The position numbers and the translations under genes were made by a program. Positions 53,825 to 63,603 of a DNA stretch of 64,000 nt are shown here, in pieces. The notes beneath the pieces are model-generated. The model was not told where the DNA came from, ran no database searches, and was given only the letters and a program-made list of their open reading frames with translations. This DNA is from Bin80 sp965116685 (GTDB lineage Bacteria > Bacteroidota > Rhodothermia > Rhodothermales > Bin80), in the NCBI GenBank assembly GCA_965116685.1, contig OZ220707.1, positions 1,612,001 to 1,676,000 of the forward strand, written 5' to 3'. How positions within the stretch are numbered: position 1 is the first letter of the stretch; each line of letters starts with the position of its first letter.

Positions 53825-55339
53825 TTACAGAACTACAATTTGTCTTGCACGCCGTCTGCGCCAACGTACAAGTCCCAATAAGACCACAATCAGCAATGGC
53901 CCGAGCATGTTGGCATACTTGATTACAGGCCGCATACCCTCCGAGGTATCCCGAAGTGTGCGTGGTTCGATTGATTTTGAGCGAATACTCAGGAGTGCCT
54001 CATCCTGCACGAGCCAGTCCACCAGATTTAGCCCAAACTGGGTACTGCCTCCATTTGGGGGGACAATAGATTCGTTCATGAAATCCCCATCTCCCACAAC
54101 CACCAATCGGGTTGGTGGGCTGGTCCTCCCAGGTGTATAGACGCTTGGGAACGGTCCGATAAAGGCGGCACCTAACAGATAGGGTCCTCCCGATAATGTT
54201 GCTGAGGTCTCTGTTGGCTGTAGCATAAAGAATCCCTGCTGCAGGCCACTCTGCGGAGACGAATAAATGAGGGGCTCACGTGTCACCCCGCTTGGTAATG
54301 CAGCACTCGTATCAACCGAGCTCACGAAGTAAAACATAAGGTCCTGCAACCGATTCACCATTGGGTTCTCTGAATTGAATCGAGAAGCAACTGGAAAGAG
54401 AGGATACTGCATTTGCTGGGAGATGTTGAAAAATCCCTGACGTCGCTGAACGGTAACGACAGAACTCTGCTCATCCATGATCAGGTTCGGGGTAAGGATG
54501 ATCCCATAGTTCGCAAGCAGCGGCTCAATGCCGGTATTCAACTCGGCAGCCTGACCCGCCTGCAGATTCGCGGCGACGCGGTTGAGCAAAAATCCGACGC
54601 GCCCACCGTCCATGATGTATGCATCCAGTGCCTGGAGATCCGCTTCCGGGATGGTGTCGGTTGGTGCAATGACCAGCAGCACCTCCGGGCTGTCTGGTCC
54701 TCCCAGGTCCGCTGTCGTCGCAATCTGAACCTCATAATTGGTCGTGAGGCTTTGATGCAGAGTTTGCATGTCCTGCATGGGATTCGGCTCTCCGTGACCT
54801 GTCCAGAATGCTGCAATCGGCTTCTCTTCACGCGTCAATCGCCGGATTGCGCTCGTCAGGTCATACTCAAGCCGTGACAAATCCTGAATCACTGGAATGG
54901 TTTCCCGGTTATTCTCGTACTCAATCGCAACGCCCATATAGGCATTCTTCAGTTGTACGTTGTCACTTTCAATCACCTGGATCTGGACCGGGGGAATGCC
55001 CAGTCGCCCGGCTTCGCCGCGCAGGTCTTCATCCTCTCCTGGATCAATAAACTGATACTCAATGTTCTGACCACCATACGCGCGGTAATCATCAAGTTTA
55101 TCTCTCAAAAACCTCCGGTTCGAGGCAAATTGCGCTGGCAAATCAGCAGTAAAGAACGCTGTAATGCTAACCGGGTCTTCCAGCGTCTGGACAAGATCTT
55201 TGGATGCACGCGAGAGTGAGTACACCCGATCATCCGTCAGGTCCAGTCGCCCGAAGATATTCAGACCGATCAGGTTGACCACGACCAGGATCGCAGCAGC
55301 GAGGAGTAATGTAGTTTGTGCAGAAAAATCTCGTTTCAT
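53825..55339 (-). CDS. gldG: GldG-like ABC-transporter-associated protein
   Basis: 504 residues with an N-terminal membrane helix (TLLLAAAILVVVNLIGLNIF), a large soluble region resembling the ABC-type/IFT-like domain (RLDLTDDRVYSLSRASKDLV, RLTREEKPIAAFWTGHGEPN) and a C-terminal helix (YANMLGPLLIVVLLGLV) followed by a basic tail. In Bacteroidota, GldG with GldF and GldA forms an ABC complex linked to gliding or envelope function. Gliding itself is not implied without gldJ-N, which are absent here. Confidence 0.85.
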   Translation of the reverse strand: MKRDFSAQTTLLLAAAILVVVNLIGLNIFGRLDLTDDRVYSLSRASKDLVQTLEDPVSITAFFTADLPAQFASNRRFLRDKLDDYRAYGGQNIEYQFIDPGEDEDLRGEAGRLGIPPVQIQVIESDNVQLKNAYMGVAIEYENNRETIPVIQDLSRLEYDLTSAIRRLTREEKPIAAFWTGHGEPNPMQDMQTLHQSLTTNYEVQIATTADLGGPDSPEVLLVIAPTDTIPEADLQALDAYIMDGGRVGFLLNRVAANLQAGQAAELNTGIEPLLANYGIILTPNLIMDEQSSVVTVQRRQGFFNISQQMQYPLFPVASRFNSENPMVNRLQDLMFYFVSSVDTSAALPSGVTREPLIYSSPQSGLQQGFFMLQPTETSATLSGGPYLLGAAFIGPFPSVYTPGRTSPPTRLVVVGDGDFMNESIVPPNGGSTQFGLNLVDWLVQDEALLSIRSKSIEPRTLRDTSEGMRPVIKYANMLGPLLIVVLLGLVRWRRRRARQIVVL

Positions 55340-55359
55340 GGCTCGGCAATCACAATCGT

Positions 55360-56067
55360 CTATTCCGGCCGCTTGGCCAAGGTATAGGTCGTCAGCAGAA
55401 AGGCAAATCCTGTCAACGACACGTAGTAAAGAATATCGCGGGTATCAATCACCCCGCGCATCAGGTTCTGGAAATGGTAATCTGCGCCCAAGTATTGCAT
55501 GATGACTCCCAGTTGACCGGGGACGAAGTCTGTAATCTTGTCAAGCAAAAATAGCAGGAAGATAACGGCAAAGCCAAGGATGAATGCAACAATCTGGTTG
55601 CGGGTCAGGCTGCTGGCCCAGATGCCAATCGCTCCGTAGGTGATCCCCAGTAAAAACAGTCCCAGATAGCCTCCAACCGTACCACCCAAGTCCAGGTCTC
55701 CAAGTAGAGCCAGCGTGATCGCGTATACAAACGTGAGCGCGATGGCCAGCAGCAACAGGAGTGCGACCGACAAGAGCTTCCCAAGGATGACCTGCCAGTC
55801 ACGTACCGGAAGGGTCAGTAGTAATTCCAGTGTTCCTGCACGACGCTCCTCAGCAAAAGAGGCCATGGTCAGCGCCGGCATAAAGAACAAAAAGATGAAG
55901 GGTGCAATCGAAAACACAGAACGAAGGGAAGCCACGTTCTGCAAAAACAGTGCATTGCTGAAAAACCAGCCCGTGATGGCCAGGAATACACATAATACCA
56001 CATACGCCGCCGGCCCGTCAAAATGGGCCCGCAACTCACGCTTCGTAAGAATCCAGGTTTGATGCAT
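55360..56067 (-). CDS. gldF: GldF-like ABC-2 permease
   Basis: 235-residue integral membrane permease with six hydrophobic helices (AAYVVLCVFLAITGWFF, APFIFLFFMPALTMASFA, LLLLLAIALTFVYAITLALL, and others). EERRAGTLELLLTLPVRDWQV is the typical ABC-2 cytoplasmic loop. It lies between the ATPase gene (37 bp upstream) and gldG (20 bp downstream). Confidence 0.87.
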   Translation of the reverse strand: MHQTWILTKRELRAHFDGPAAYVVLCVFLAITGWFFSNALFLQNVASLRSVFSIAPFIFLFFMPALTMASFAEERRAGTLELLLTLPVRDWQVILGKLLSVALLLLLAIALTFVYAITLALLGDLDLGGTVGGYLGLFLLGITYGAIGIWASSLTRNQIVAFILGFAVIFLLFLLDKITDFVPGQLGVIMQYLGADYHFQNLMRGVIDTRDILYYVSLTGFAFLLTTYTLAKRPE

Positions 56068-56104
56068 AGTAAATTTCTAGTGTCTTGGAGATCGCTGTCC
56101 AGGA

Positions 56105-57028
56105 TTAACCGCTGGTCAATTGCCGGAAGACATCCTCCAGGTTCTTGCTCTTCCGGTGCAGGCCGGTGAGTGTCCAGTTATGGCTTACCGCGAGTCGATA
56201 TAGATCCGCCCGGATATCGCCTGCGGAGTTCAGCATAAAGTGTGCCTCTCCATTGTCGTCCGTGCCGTGTTCAACGACCTCGGCTGGATCCCAGGCACCA
56301 AGAACGGATGCCACCTCTTCCTCGCTATCCAGAAGAGTAATGGAGACCTGCTCGCCTCCTGAGAGGCTGGCGCGGAGATCTTCGGGGGTTCCGTCGGCCA
56401 CCAGGGTTCCGTTGTCAATAATGATCACCCGGTCACAGGAGGCCTGCACTTCGGAGAGAATATGTGTAGAAAGCACCACCGTCCGCTCTCTGCCGATCTC
56501 CCGGATAAGCTCACGGATCTCGACAATCTGGTTTGGATCCAGACCGCTCGTTGGCTCATCCAGAATCAAAATGGGGGGGTTGTGGATCATTGCCTGGGCC
56601 AGGCCAACCCGCTGCCGATACCCCTTGGACAGGGCATCGACACGCTTTGCGAGAACATCATGGAGACCACACGCACTGGTCATTGCCCGAATACGCCCCG
56701 GGCGATCCCCTGCGGGGATGCCGCGCATTGCAGCGATAAACTCCAGATAGTCGTAGGTGATCATGTCGGCATACAGCGGCGTACTTTCAGGCAGGTAGCC
56801 AATCCGCTGTCGTACCGGGAGCATATCTTCCCGGATATCCATGCCATCCACCAGGACGGTCCCTTTATTGGGCGGGAGGTAGCCGGTCATCACCTTCATG
56901 GTCGTGGACTTACCCGCACCGTTGGGGCCCAGAAAGCCGACGACCTCTCCCTGATCTACCTGAAAGGATATGGAGCGCACCGCCTCTACGGGGCCGTACG
57001 ATTTACTGAGATTTTGGACCTCAATCAT
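56105..57028 (-). CDS. gldA: GldA-like ABC transporter ATPase
   Basis: 307-residue ATPase. Walker A GPNGAGKST, signature LSKGYRQRVGLAQAM, Walker B LILDEPTSGLDP, and H-loop STHILSEV are all present. The ~80-residue C-terminal extension after the NBD is typical of this subfamily. First gene of the gldA-gldF-gldG-DUF4340-htpG-ROK run; it probably powers the GldF permease. About 225 bp of gene-free sequence separate it from icd. Confidence 0.9.
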   Translation of the reverse strand: MIEVQNLSKSYGPVEAVRSISFQVDQGEVVGFLGPNGAGKSTTMKVMTGYLPPNKGTVLVDGMDIREDMLPVRQRIGYLPESTPLYADMITYDYLEFIAAMRGIPAGDRPGRIRAMTSACGLHDVLAKRVDALSKGYRQRVGLAQAMIHNPPILILDEPTSGLDPNQIVEIRELIREIGRERTVVLSTHILSEVQASCDRVIIIDNGTLVADGTPEDLRASLSGGEQVSITLLDSEEEVASVLGAWDPAEVVEHGTDDNGEAHFMLNSAGDIRADLYRLAVSHNWTLTGLHRKSKNLEDVFRQLTSG

Positions 57029-57253
57029 GAGCTAATTCTGAGTTAAACTTCGTTCTACGCCTCTTGGCGGTTACCGTGCCAGAAAAACAAAATAAGAAAC
57101 GATTAACAGACTTTGTTTCGTATAGGTTGGCCCAAAAACAATGATGAATATCAAGGGAATGGATTGTAACAGTCGATTCCTGGCAATCCCCTCATCATGC
57201 CACCCAACCGCTGAATCCCAACGTATCGCGGCAACCTTTCAGGGACTTTGGGG

Positions 57254-58522
57254 TCAGGTGTTCAGATTTTCGACCAATGCCTGCCCAAACTGACTACAAC
57301 TGAGGAGGGTCGCCCCCTCCATCAATCGGTGGAAGTCATAGGTGACACGCTTCTGGCCAATCGTCTTCTCAACTGCACCAATGACGGCATCCGCTGCCTC
57401 TTTCCAACCCAGATGCCGAAGCATCATTTCGCCGGAAAGCAGTACAGAACTCGGATTCACCTTGTCCAGTCCTGCATATTTGGGTGCGGTCCCGTGGGTT
57501 GCCTCAAACAGGGCTAAACCGGTATCGTAGTTGATATTGGCTCCAGGAGCAATCCCAATCCCTCCGACTTGCGCTGCAAGCGCATCCGAGATATAGTCTC
57601 CGTTCAAATTCATGGTGGCAATAACACTGTACTCTTTGGGCCGGGTCAGAATCTGTTGTAGGAATGCATCCGCAATGACATCTTTAATGATCACCTCGTG
57701 CCCATCCCGGCGAAGTACATGCCAGGGACCGCCATCCAGCGGCGTTGCCCCAAACTGATCCGCAGCGACCTTGTATCCCCAATCACGAAATGCCCCCTCG
57801 GTGTACTTCATGATATTGCCCTTGTGGACGAGCGTGACACTGGGTTTGCGTTCGATAATCGCGTACTCAATTGCAGCCCGCACAATCCGCTCCGTTCCCT
57901 CTTCCGAGACGGGTTTGATCCCAATCCCACTGCTCTCTGGAAAACGGATCTTCGAAAAGCGCTCCGGAAAGGCTTCCCGAAACAGATCCTGGAATCGCTG
58001 ATTCGCCTCTGTCCCGTGTTCAAATTCAATCCCGGCATAGATATCTTCGGCGTTTTCGCGGAAAATAATCATGTCAACCAGTTCTGGATTTCGGACGGGT
58101 GACGGGACCCCTGAAAAATATCGTGTAGGACGTACGCATGCATAGAGATCCAACTTCTGGCGCAGCGCAACATTCAGGCTTCGAATTCCGCCGCCAACCG
58201 GTGTCGTCAAAGGCCCCTTAATCGCAACACGGTAGTCCCGGATTGCCTGCAGGGTATCTTCCGGCAACCATTCACCGAACCTCTGCTGCGCTTTGTCTCC
58301 CGCATAGATCTCAAACCAATGAATGGACCGTTCATCTCCATACACATGGGAAACTGCACGATCAAGTACAAAGCGGGCGGCCGCCCAGATGTCCGGCCCA
58401 ATCCCATCCCCCTCAATAAAGGGGATTATTGGGTTATTGGGGACTTGTAGACTCCCTCCGGAGAATTGAACCGGCTCCCCCGATTTGGGTAAAGCCAAAT
58501 GCACATAGGACATGATTAACAA
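57254..58522 (-). CDS. icd: Isocitrate dehydrogenase (NADP+)
   Basis: 422-residue TCA-cycle enzyme making 2-oxoglutarate. The isopropylmalate/isocitrate dehydrogenase signature NLNGDYISDALAAQVGGIG is near residue 305; FIEGDGIGPDIW opens the fold, and FRENAEDIYAGIEFE carries the substrate site (the phosphorylatable Ser region is SGVPSPVRNPELVD). Length matches the bacterial dimeric NADP type. It ends in a gene-free region; the glycosyltransferase gene upstream on the same strand stops 30 bp before its start. Confidence 0.94.
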   Translation of the reverse strand: MLIMSYVHLALPKSGEPVQFSGGSLQVPNNPIIPFIEGDGIGPDIWAAARFVLDRAVSHVYGDERSIHWFEIYAGDKAQQRFGEWLPEDTLQAIRDYRVAIKGPLTTPVGGGIRSLNVALRQKLDLYACVRPTRYFSGVPSPVRNPELVDMIIFRENAEDIYAGIEFEHGTEANQRFQDLFREAFPERFSKIRFPESSGIGIKPVSEEGTERIVRAAIEYAIIERKPSVTLVHKGNIMKYTEGAFRDWGYKVAADQFGATPLDGGPWHVLRRDGHEVIIKDVIADAFLQQILTRPKEYSVIATMNLNGDYISDALAAQVGGIGIAPGANINYDTGLALFEATHGTAPKYAGLDKVNPSSVLLSGEMMLRHLGWKEAADAVIGAVEKTIGQKRVTYDFHRLMEGATLLSCSQFGQALVENLNT

Positions 58523-58552
58523 TTATATCTAAGATGATGAAAGATTTGTCAG

Positions 58553-59278
58553 TTAGAGTTTTCCCAGGAGGAAGCGTATACGCAGCTCCCATACCTTGAA
58601 AGCAGCTTCGCGAACGATGGCCGAGCTCATTTTACTCTGGCCCTCGGTCCGCTCCGTAAACACAATTGGGATTTCGGATATGCGAAAGCCCTTTTTCCAG
58701 GCACGATACTTCATCTCTACCTGAAATGAATATCCGTTACTGCGGACCGCTTGCAGGTTCACAGATTCAAGCACACGGCGATGGTACGCCACAAACCCTG
58801 CGGTGACATCATAAACAGGTAATCCCGTGACAATGCGTGTGTACCAACTTGCTCCATAACTAAGCAGCAATCGACCAAGTGGCCAATCCACTACTCGTAC
58901 GCCTTTCAGGTACCTGGAGCCAATTGCCAGGTCGCATTGATTGGTTTTGATCGCCCCAATCAGGGTCGGCAGATCACTGGGATTATGAGAAAGGTCGGCA
59001 TCCATCTCGCAAATAACCTCATACCCCTGCTTCAGCGCATGGGCAAAGCCGGCAAGATAGGCGGTTCCCAGTCCCAGCTTCCCGGAACGTTCCAGAAGGT
59101 CAATCCGCCCCGGATAGCTTGACTGCGTATGGCGGACAATTTCCGCAGTACCATCCGGTGATCCATCATCCACAACCAGAGCATCCAGATCGGAGGATTG
59201 CTCCATAACACGGTCAAGCGCCGAAGCAATATTCTCCGCTTCGTTGTAGGTTGGGATAATGACGAGAGTACTGTTCAT
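58553..59278 (-). CDS. Polyprenol-phosphate mannosyltransferase-like GT2 glycosyltransferase
   Basis: 241-residue family 2 glycosyltransferase of the dolichol-phosphate-mannose-synthase type: PTYNEAENIASALD, LVVDDGSPDGTAEIV, and the metal-binding CEMDADLSHNPSDLP, then GSRYLKGVRVVDWPLGR. It probably charges a polyprenyl phosphate with a sugar for envelope glycans. No membrane segments are evident, so it is the soluble-type enzyme. ATG 59278 (MNSTLVIIPTYNE) is preferred; the frame is open to 59410 but that region overlaps the divergent pdhA promoter and start. Confidence 0.87.
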   Translation of the reverse strand: MNSTLVIIPTYNEAENIASALDRVMEQSSDLDALVVDDGSPDGTAEIVRHTQSSYPGRIDLLERSGKLGLGTAYLAGFAHALKQGYEVICEMDADLSHNPSDLPTLIGAIKTNQCDLAIGSRYLKGVRVVDWPLGRLLLSYGASWYTRIVTGLPVYDVTAGFVAYHRRVLESVNLQAVRSNGYSFQVEMKYRAWKKGFRISEIPIVFTERTEGQSKMSSAIVREAAFKVWELRIRFLLGKL

Positions 59279-59388
59279 CGTCCTCAGTAATAAGACCTGA
59301 AGACTGCAGGGATCCCAAATGCTCCAAAAGGGTACACAAGGGTTGGACTTGCTAAAACACAAGCAGATACCTGACTTATCCTGATACC

Positions 59389-60501
59389 ATGGCTTTGAAG
59401 ACAAAGACAAAAAGCGCAGTACTGCAGAACGGCCAGTCGGAAGCCTCTTATGACACCATTGAGACTGAACTGACCTTTCGGAATTATCCAGGGGACAGGT
59501 TTACTCATTCGGATCTCGGACTGAGCGTTGCAGACATTGGCGACATCTATCGAAATATGCTTCTGCAGCGACGCTTTGAGGAGCGATCAGCGCAGATGTA
59601 TGGTAGGCAAAAAATTGGTGGTTTTCTACATTTATATATTGGTCAGGAAGCCATCTCCACCGGATCGGTCTACGCGTTAAAACCTGGTTTGGATTCTGTC
59701 ATCACGGCATATCGCGACCATGGCATCGCACTGGCACTAGGAATGACGTCTAACGAATGTATGGCCGAACTGTTTGGGCGCGTGGATGGATGCTCAAAAG
59801 GAAAGGGTGGATCCATGCACTTTTTCAGCAAAGAAAAACGGCTGTTCGGAGGACACGGGATTGTAGGCGCTCATATTCCCGTTGCCGCAGGCATTGCTTT
59901 TGCACATCAGTACAAGAATGACGGAGGCGTGTGTGTGTGCTATTTGGGAGACGGAGCAGTTTGGCAAGGATCTTTTCATGAGACATTGAATCTGGCATCA
60001 CTCTATCAGCTGCCGGTGATTTATGTGATTGAGAACAACCAGTATGCTATGGGAACCGCGGTTGACCGCGCCGCTGCTGAGACGGATCTATTCAAACAGG
60101 GAATCTCTTATGCCATGCCGGGATCCCTCGTAGATGGGATGGATGTGTTCAGCGTCTGCCAGGCCATGCGGGACCATGTCACGCTCGCACGTGAGAGAAA
60201 GCCGTCTTTGATGGAGATCAGAACATATCGCTACCGAGGACACTCTATGAGTGACCCCGCAAAATACCGGACCAAAGAAGAACTGGAGGCAAAGAAGAAT
60301 GAAGATCCGATCCTTCGCCTGAAGAGTTACATCATAAAGGATAAATTGATGACGAACGAGGAGTTGGATGTGTTGGATGTAGAGGTGAAAGCAGAAGTGG
60401 CCGCATCCGTTACGTTTGCGGATGAGAGCCCATTGCCTCCTCTGGAAGCAATCTATGATGATGTATACACGCAGAAAGATTTCCCTTTCCTGACAATTTG
60501 A
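59389..60501 (+). CDS. pdhA: Pyruvate dehydrogenase E1 component, alpha subunit
   Basis: 370-residue thiamine-diphosphate enzyme subunit that decarboxylates pyruvate. The ThDP motif GDGAVWQGSFHETLNLA...VIENNQYAMGT is intact, and YRGHSMSDPAKYRT is the conserved phosphorylation-loop region. A ~40-residue polar N-terminal extension (KTKTKSAVLQNGQSEASYD) precedes the domain. First of the three-gene pdh operon; the beta gene follows with 3 bp between them. Confidence 0.95.
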   Translation: MALKTKTKSAVLQNGQSEASYDTIETELTFRNYPGDRFTHSDLGLSVADIGDIYRNMLLQRRFEERSAQMYGRQKIGGFLHLYIGQEAISTGSVYALKPGLDSVITAYRDHGIALALGMTSNECMAELFGRVDGCSKGKGGSMHFFSKEKRLFGGHGIVGAHIPVAAGIAFAHQYKNDGGVCVCYLGDGAVWQGSFHETLNLASLYQLPVIYVIENNQYAMGTAVDRAAAETDLFKQGISYAMPGSLVDGMDVFSVCQAMRDHVTLARERKPSLMEIRTYRYRGHSMSDPAKYRTKEELEAKKNEDPILRLKSYIIKDKLMTNEELDVLDVEVKAEVAASVTFADESPLPPLEAIYDDVYTQKDFPFLTI

Positions 60502-60504
60502 ACG

Positions 60505-61488
60505 ATGGCAGAATTACAACTTCGAGAGGCCATTCGCGCCGCAATGGTTGAAGAGATGGACCGGGATGAGGATATCTTCCTCATGGGAGAAGAGGTCGCC
60601 GAATACAACGGTGCCTACAAGGTCAGCGAGGAGATGCGTGACCGCTATGGTGATCGGCGCGTGATTGACACGCCGATCAGTGAGAATGGGTTTGCAGGCC
60701 TGGGGATCGGGGCAGCCATGAATGGGCTGCGACCCATCATTGAATTCATGACCTGGAACTTCGCGTTTGTGGCGATGGATCAGCTCATTAATAACGCTGC
60801 CAAAATCCGCTATATGTCAGGAGGGCAGTTCTCATTCCCAATCGTCTTTCGTGGCCCCAACGGTGCTGCAGGACAGCTGGCGGCGACACACAATACGTCG
60901 GTAGAAGCTCTCTACAGCTGCTTCCCCGGATTGAAAGTGATCTCCATCTCCAATCCAGATGATGCGAAGGGGCTGCTCAAGTCAGCGATCCGAGATGACG
61001 ATCCGGTGATCTTCCTTGAGAGTGAGTTCATGTATGGAATGCGTGGAGAGGTTTCGGATGCAGAGGACTACATCATTCCGATCGGGAAAGCACGGATTGC
61101 CCGCGAAGGGGATGCCGTGACCATCATCGGACATAACAAGAGTTATTGGCGCGCATTGGAAGCTGCCGATATGCTGGAAGCAGATGGCTATGCTGCGGAG
61201 GTGATCGATCCCCGCACCATCCGCCCGTTCGACTGGGAGACCGTGATTGCATCCATCAAGAGGACGAACCGGTGTGTGATCGTCGACGAGAGTAACCCGT
61301 TTGCAAGTGTTGCCTCTGAGGTCGCGTTCCAGATTCAAGCACGAGCATTCGATGACCTGGATGCACCCATATGCCGGGTTACGGCCAAGGATACGCCGGC
61401 TCCATATGCAAAAAACCTGGTTGAATACTACATGCCGAGTTCGGAGGATGTCTATCGTGCCTGCCGTGAGGTCATGTATCTTGATTAA
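60505..61488 (+). CDS. pdhB: Pyruvate dehydrogenase E1 component, beta subunit
   Basis: 327-residue E1 beta. The transketolase-like pyrimidine-binding region (MGEEVAEYNGAYKVSEEM, DTPISENGFAGLGIGAAMNG) and C-terminal domain (VIDPRTIRPFDWETV, VIVDESNPFASVASEV) are complete. It is encoded directly after pdhA and 28 bp before pdhC, and assembles with E1 alpha as a heterotetramer. The sequence pattern is closer to pyruvate than to branched-chain E1 beta. Confidence 0.95.
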   Translation: MAELQLREAIRAAMVEEMDRDEDIFLMGEEVAEYNGAYKVSEEMRDRYGDRRVIDTPISENGFAGLGIGAAMNGLRPIIEFMTWNFAFVAMDQLINNAAKIRYMSGGQFSFPIVFRGPNGAAGQLAATHNTSVEALYSCFPGLKVISISNPDDAKGLLKSAIRDDDPVIFLESEFMYGMRGEVSDAEDYIIPIGKARIAREGDAVTIIGHNKSYWRALEAADMLEADGYAAEVIDPRTIRPFDWETVIASIKRTNRCVIVDESNPFASVASEVAFQIQARAFDDLDAPICRVTAKDTPAPYAKNLVEYYMPSSEDVYRACREVMYLD

Positions 61489-61516
61489 TTTTTCTTCCTG
61501 TTTCAAGGATTGACTC

Positions 61517-62758
61517 ATGCCGATTGCAATAGAAATGCCAAAAATGACGGACACCATGGAAGAAGGTGTCTTGGTGGAATGGTCCGTTGAGGAAGGAGAC
61601 AAAATTGCCGCTGGGGATGTGATCGCACAGGTAGAGACGGACAAGGCTACTATGGATATTGAAGCCTACGACGATGGCGTACTGCTCAAAAAAATGGCCA
61701 AGGCAGGGGATGCATTGCCGATCGGAGGTCTGATCGCCATTCTTGGCGATGCCGGAGAGGATGTATCACAGATGATCGCAGAACATGAATCCAATGGTGC
61801 TGCACCTGCTCCAACCGCCGAGACTGCAGCCGAAACTCCGCCCGCGGATGAGAAAAGTGAAAAGATAACTGCCCCAGCCTCCAATGGGCGAACCAAAGCG
61901 TCGCCGCTGGCCAAGCGAATGGCGACCGACCATGGCCTTCCGTTGGCAGACCTGGCAGGATCCGGTCCTGGTGGACGCATCATTAAGCGAGATGTGGAGG
62001 CAGAAATTGCCCGGACGCCCGGTTCTGTTTCTGGACCTGCGCGTATTGCTGCTGCAGATCGCGGCGTTGAACGTGTACGGATTTCTCAAATGCGCAAGGC
62101 GATTGCCCGGCGATTGGCCGACAGCAAATACACCTCCCCTCACTTCTATCTGACGGCGGATGTAGATGTGGCTGCACTGATCACTCAGCGCACGATGCTG
62201 AATGATTATCTGGCAAAATCCGGTGGACCCAAAGTTTCGTTCAACGATTTTGTAACCAAGGCCTGTGCTAGTGCCCTCGTGCAGCATCCAGATGTAAACG
62301 TCACGTATGCTCCCGAAGATGGTGTGATTCTCAAGTACAACTATGTGGATATTGGGGTCGCTGTCGCAATTGAGGATGGATTGGTCACGCCGGTGATTCG
62401 TGATGCCCAACAGAAAAGCGTCGCCACCATTGCCCAGGAAATTCAAGCATTGGCCGCACAGGCACGAGACAAAAAACTGACCACAGAGGAGATGGAGGGA
62501 TCTACATTCACCACCAGTAATCTGGGAATGTTTGGGATTGAGTCATTCACGGCTATCATCAACCCTCCCAATGCCTGCATCCTTGCCATTGGTGGGATAC
62601 GAGATACACCGGTTGTGGAAAATGGCTCTATCGTGGCAGGTAAGCGGATGAAGCTCACGCTTTCATGTGATCACCGGGTCGTTGACGGAGCTGTTGGATC
62701 TCAGTTTATGGCTACCGTGAAAGATTTACTGGAATCACCCCTTAGTCTGTTACTTTAG
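61517..62758 (+). CDS. pdhC: Pyruvate dehydrogenase E2 (dihydrolipoamide acetyltransferase)
   Basis: 413-residue acetyltransferase. One lipoyl domain at the N-terminus with the lipoyl-lysine in VETDKATMDIEAYD (~residues 37-50), an Ala/Pro/Glu-rich linker, a peripheral-subunit-binding domain (ASPLAKRMATDHGLPLADL), then the catalytic domain with DHRVVDGAVGSQFM. Only one lipoyl domain, versus three in E. coli. The E3 gene (lpd) is not adjacent. Alternative symbol aceF. Confidence 0.94.
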   Translation: MPIAIEMPKMTDTMEEGVLVEWSVEEGDKIAAGDVIAQVETDKATMDIEAYDDGVLLKKMAKAGDALPIGGLIAILGDAGEDVSQMIAEHESNGAAPAPTAETAAETPPADEKSEKITAPASNGRTKASPLAKRMATDHGLPLADLAGSGPGGRIIKRDVEAEIARTPGSVSGPARIAAADRGVERVRISQMRKAIARRLADSKYTSPHFYLTADVDVAALITQRTMLNDYLAKSGGPKVSFNDFVTKACASALVQHPDVNVTYAPEDGVILKYNYVDIGVAVAIEDGLVTPVIRDAQQKSVATIAQEIQALAAQARDKKLTTEEMEGSTFTTSNLGMFGIESFTAIINPPNACILAIGGIRDTPVVENGSIVAGKRMKLTLSCDHRVVDGAVGSQFMATVKDLLESPLSLLL

Positions 62759-62790
62759 TTAACAGCTCTACTTTCGAATCTGTCACGGAC

Positions 62791-63603
62791 ATGCGGGTTG
62801 CACATATTAGCGACCTACATTTTGGGCGACTTTCTTCCGCAAATATACAGGAAGATCTGATCGCCAGTATTCGCACGGCAGGATGTGATGCGGTTATCAT
62901 CACAGGTGATCTGACTCAGCGGGCACGGAAACCCGAATTCAAGGCGGCACAAGCATTCCTCGGCGCACTCCCCAAGCCGTACCTCGTTATTCCAGGGAAT
63001 CATGATGCGCATGCATGGTGGCATCACCCGGAGCTTCGGATATTCAATCCATTCAGGCGCTATAAGAAGTGGATCTCCGAAGACCTTGAACAGAACATCA
63101 CTCGCGAAGGCTTAGCCGTGCTGGGACTCAATACAGCACATGGACTCACGGTCAAGGGTGGTCGCTGCACAATACAGCAGATAGAAAAGGTTTACGATTA
63201 TTTTCTTCAACAGCCCCCTGACGCGTTCAAGGTCCTCGCCGTTCATCATCCACTGCTGGTTCTTCAGCCCTCCAAAGAGCTGGATGTGGCCCGCAATGGA
63301 GAGAAGCTTGTGCAAGCAGCCGTCGAATGTGGTGTGGATATGGTTTGTGCCGGTCATTGGCACCTGCCTCATATAGAATTTTGCAATACCACTTCAGGCC
63401 GAATATTGGTCTCTGTTGCTGGAACCGCTACTTCAGATCGTGGGCGTTTTTCACATGATGGGGTCAATTCATGGATCCTCCTTGAGAAAACCTCTCAAGG
63501 GATTGAAACCCAGTATTATATTTATGCCCAGGAAGCACGCACGTTCAACCTGATTAAACATACCCGCTATCTACCCGATGGACGGGAGGAGACTATCGCA
63601 TGA
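62791..63603 (+). CDS. Calcineurin-like metallophosphoesterase
   Basis: 270-residue phosphoesterase: metal motifs HISDLHFGRL (N-terminus), ITGDLTQRA, IPGNHDAH, AVHHPLLV and AGHWHLPHIE are all in order, so the di-metal site is complete. The family hydrolyses cyclic nucleotides, nucleotides or other phosphoesters; substrate unknown. It starts 33 bp after pdhC and overlaps the next gene by 4 bp (ATGA). Confidence 0.9.
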   Translation: MRVAHISDLHFGRLSSANIQEDLIASIRTAGCDAVIITGDLTQRARKPEFKAAQAFLGALPKPYLVIPGNHDAHAWWHHPELRIFNPFRRYKKWISEDLEQNITREGLAVLGLNTAHGLTVKGGRCTIQQIEKVYDYFLQQPPDAFKVLAVHHPLLVLQPSKELDVARNGEKLVQAAVECGVDMVCAGHWHLPHIEFCNTTSGRILVSVAGTATSDRGRFSHDGVNSWILLEKTSQGIETQYYIYAQEARTFNLIKHTRYLPDGREETIA

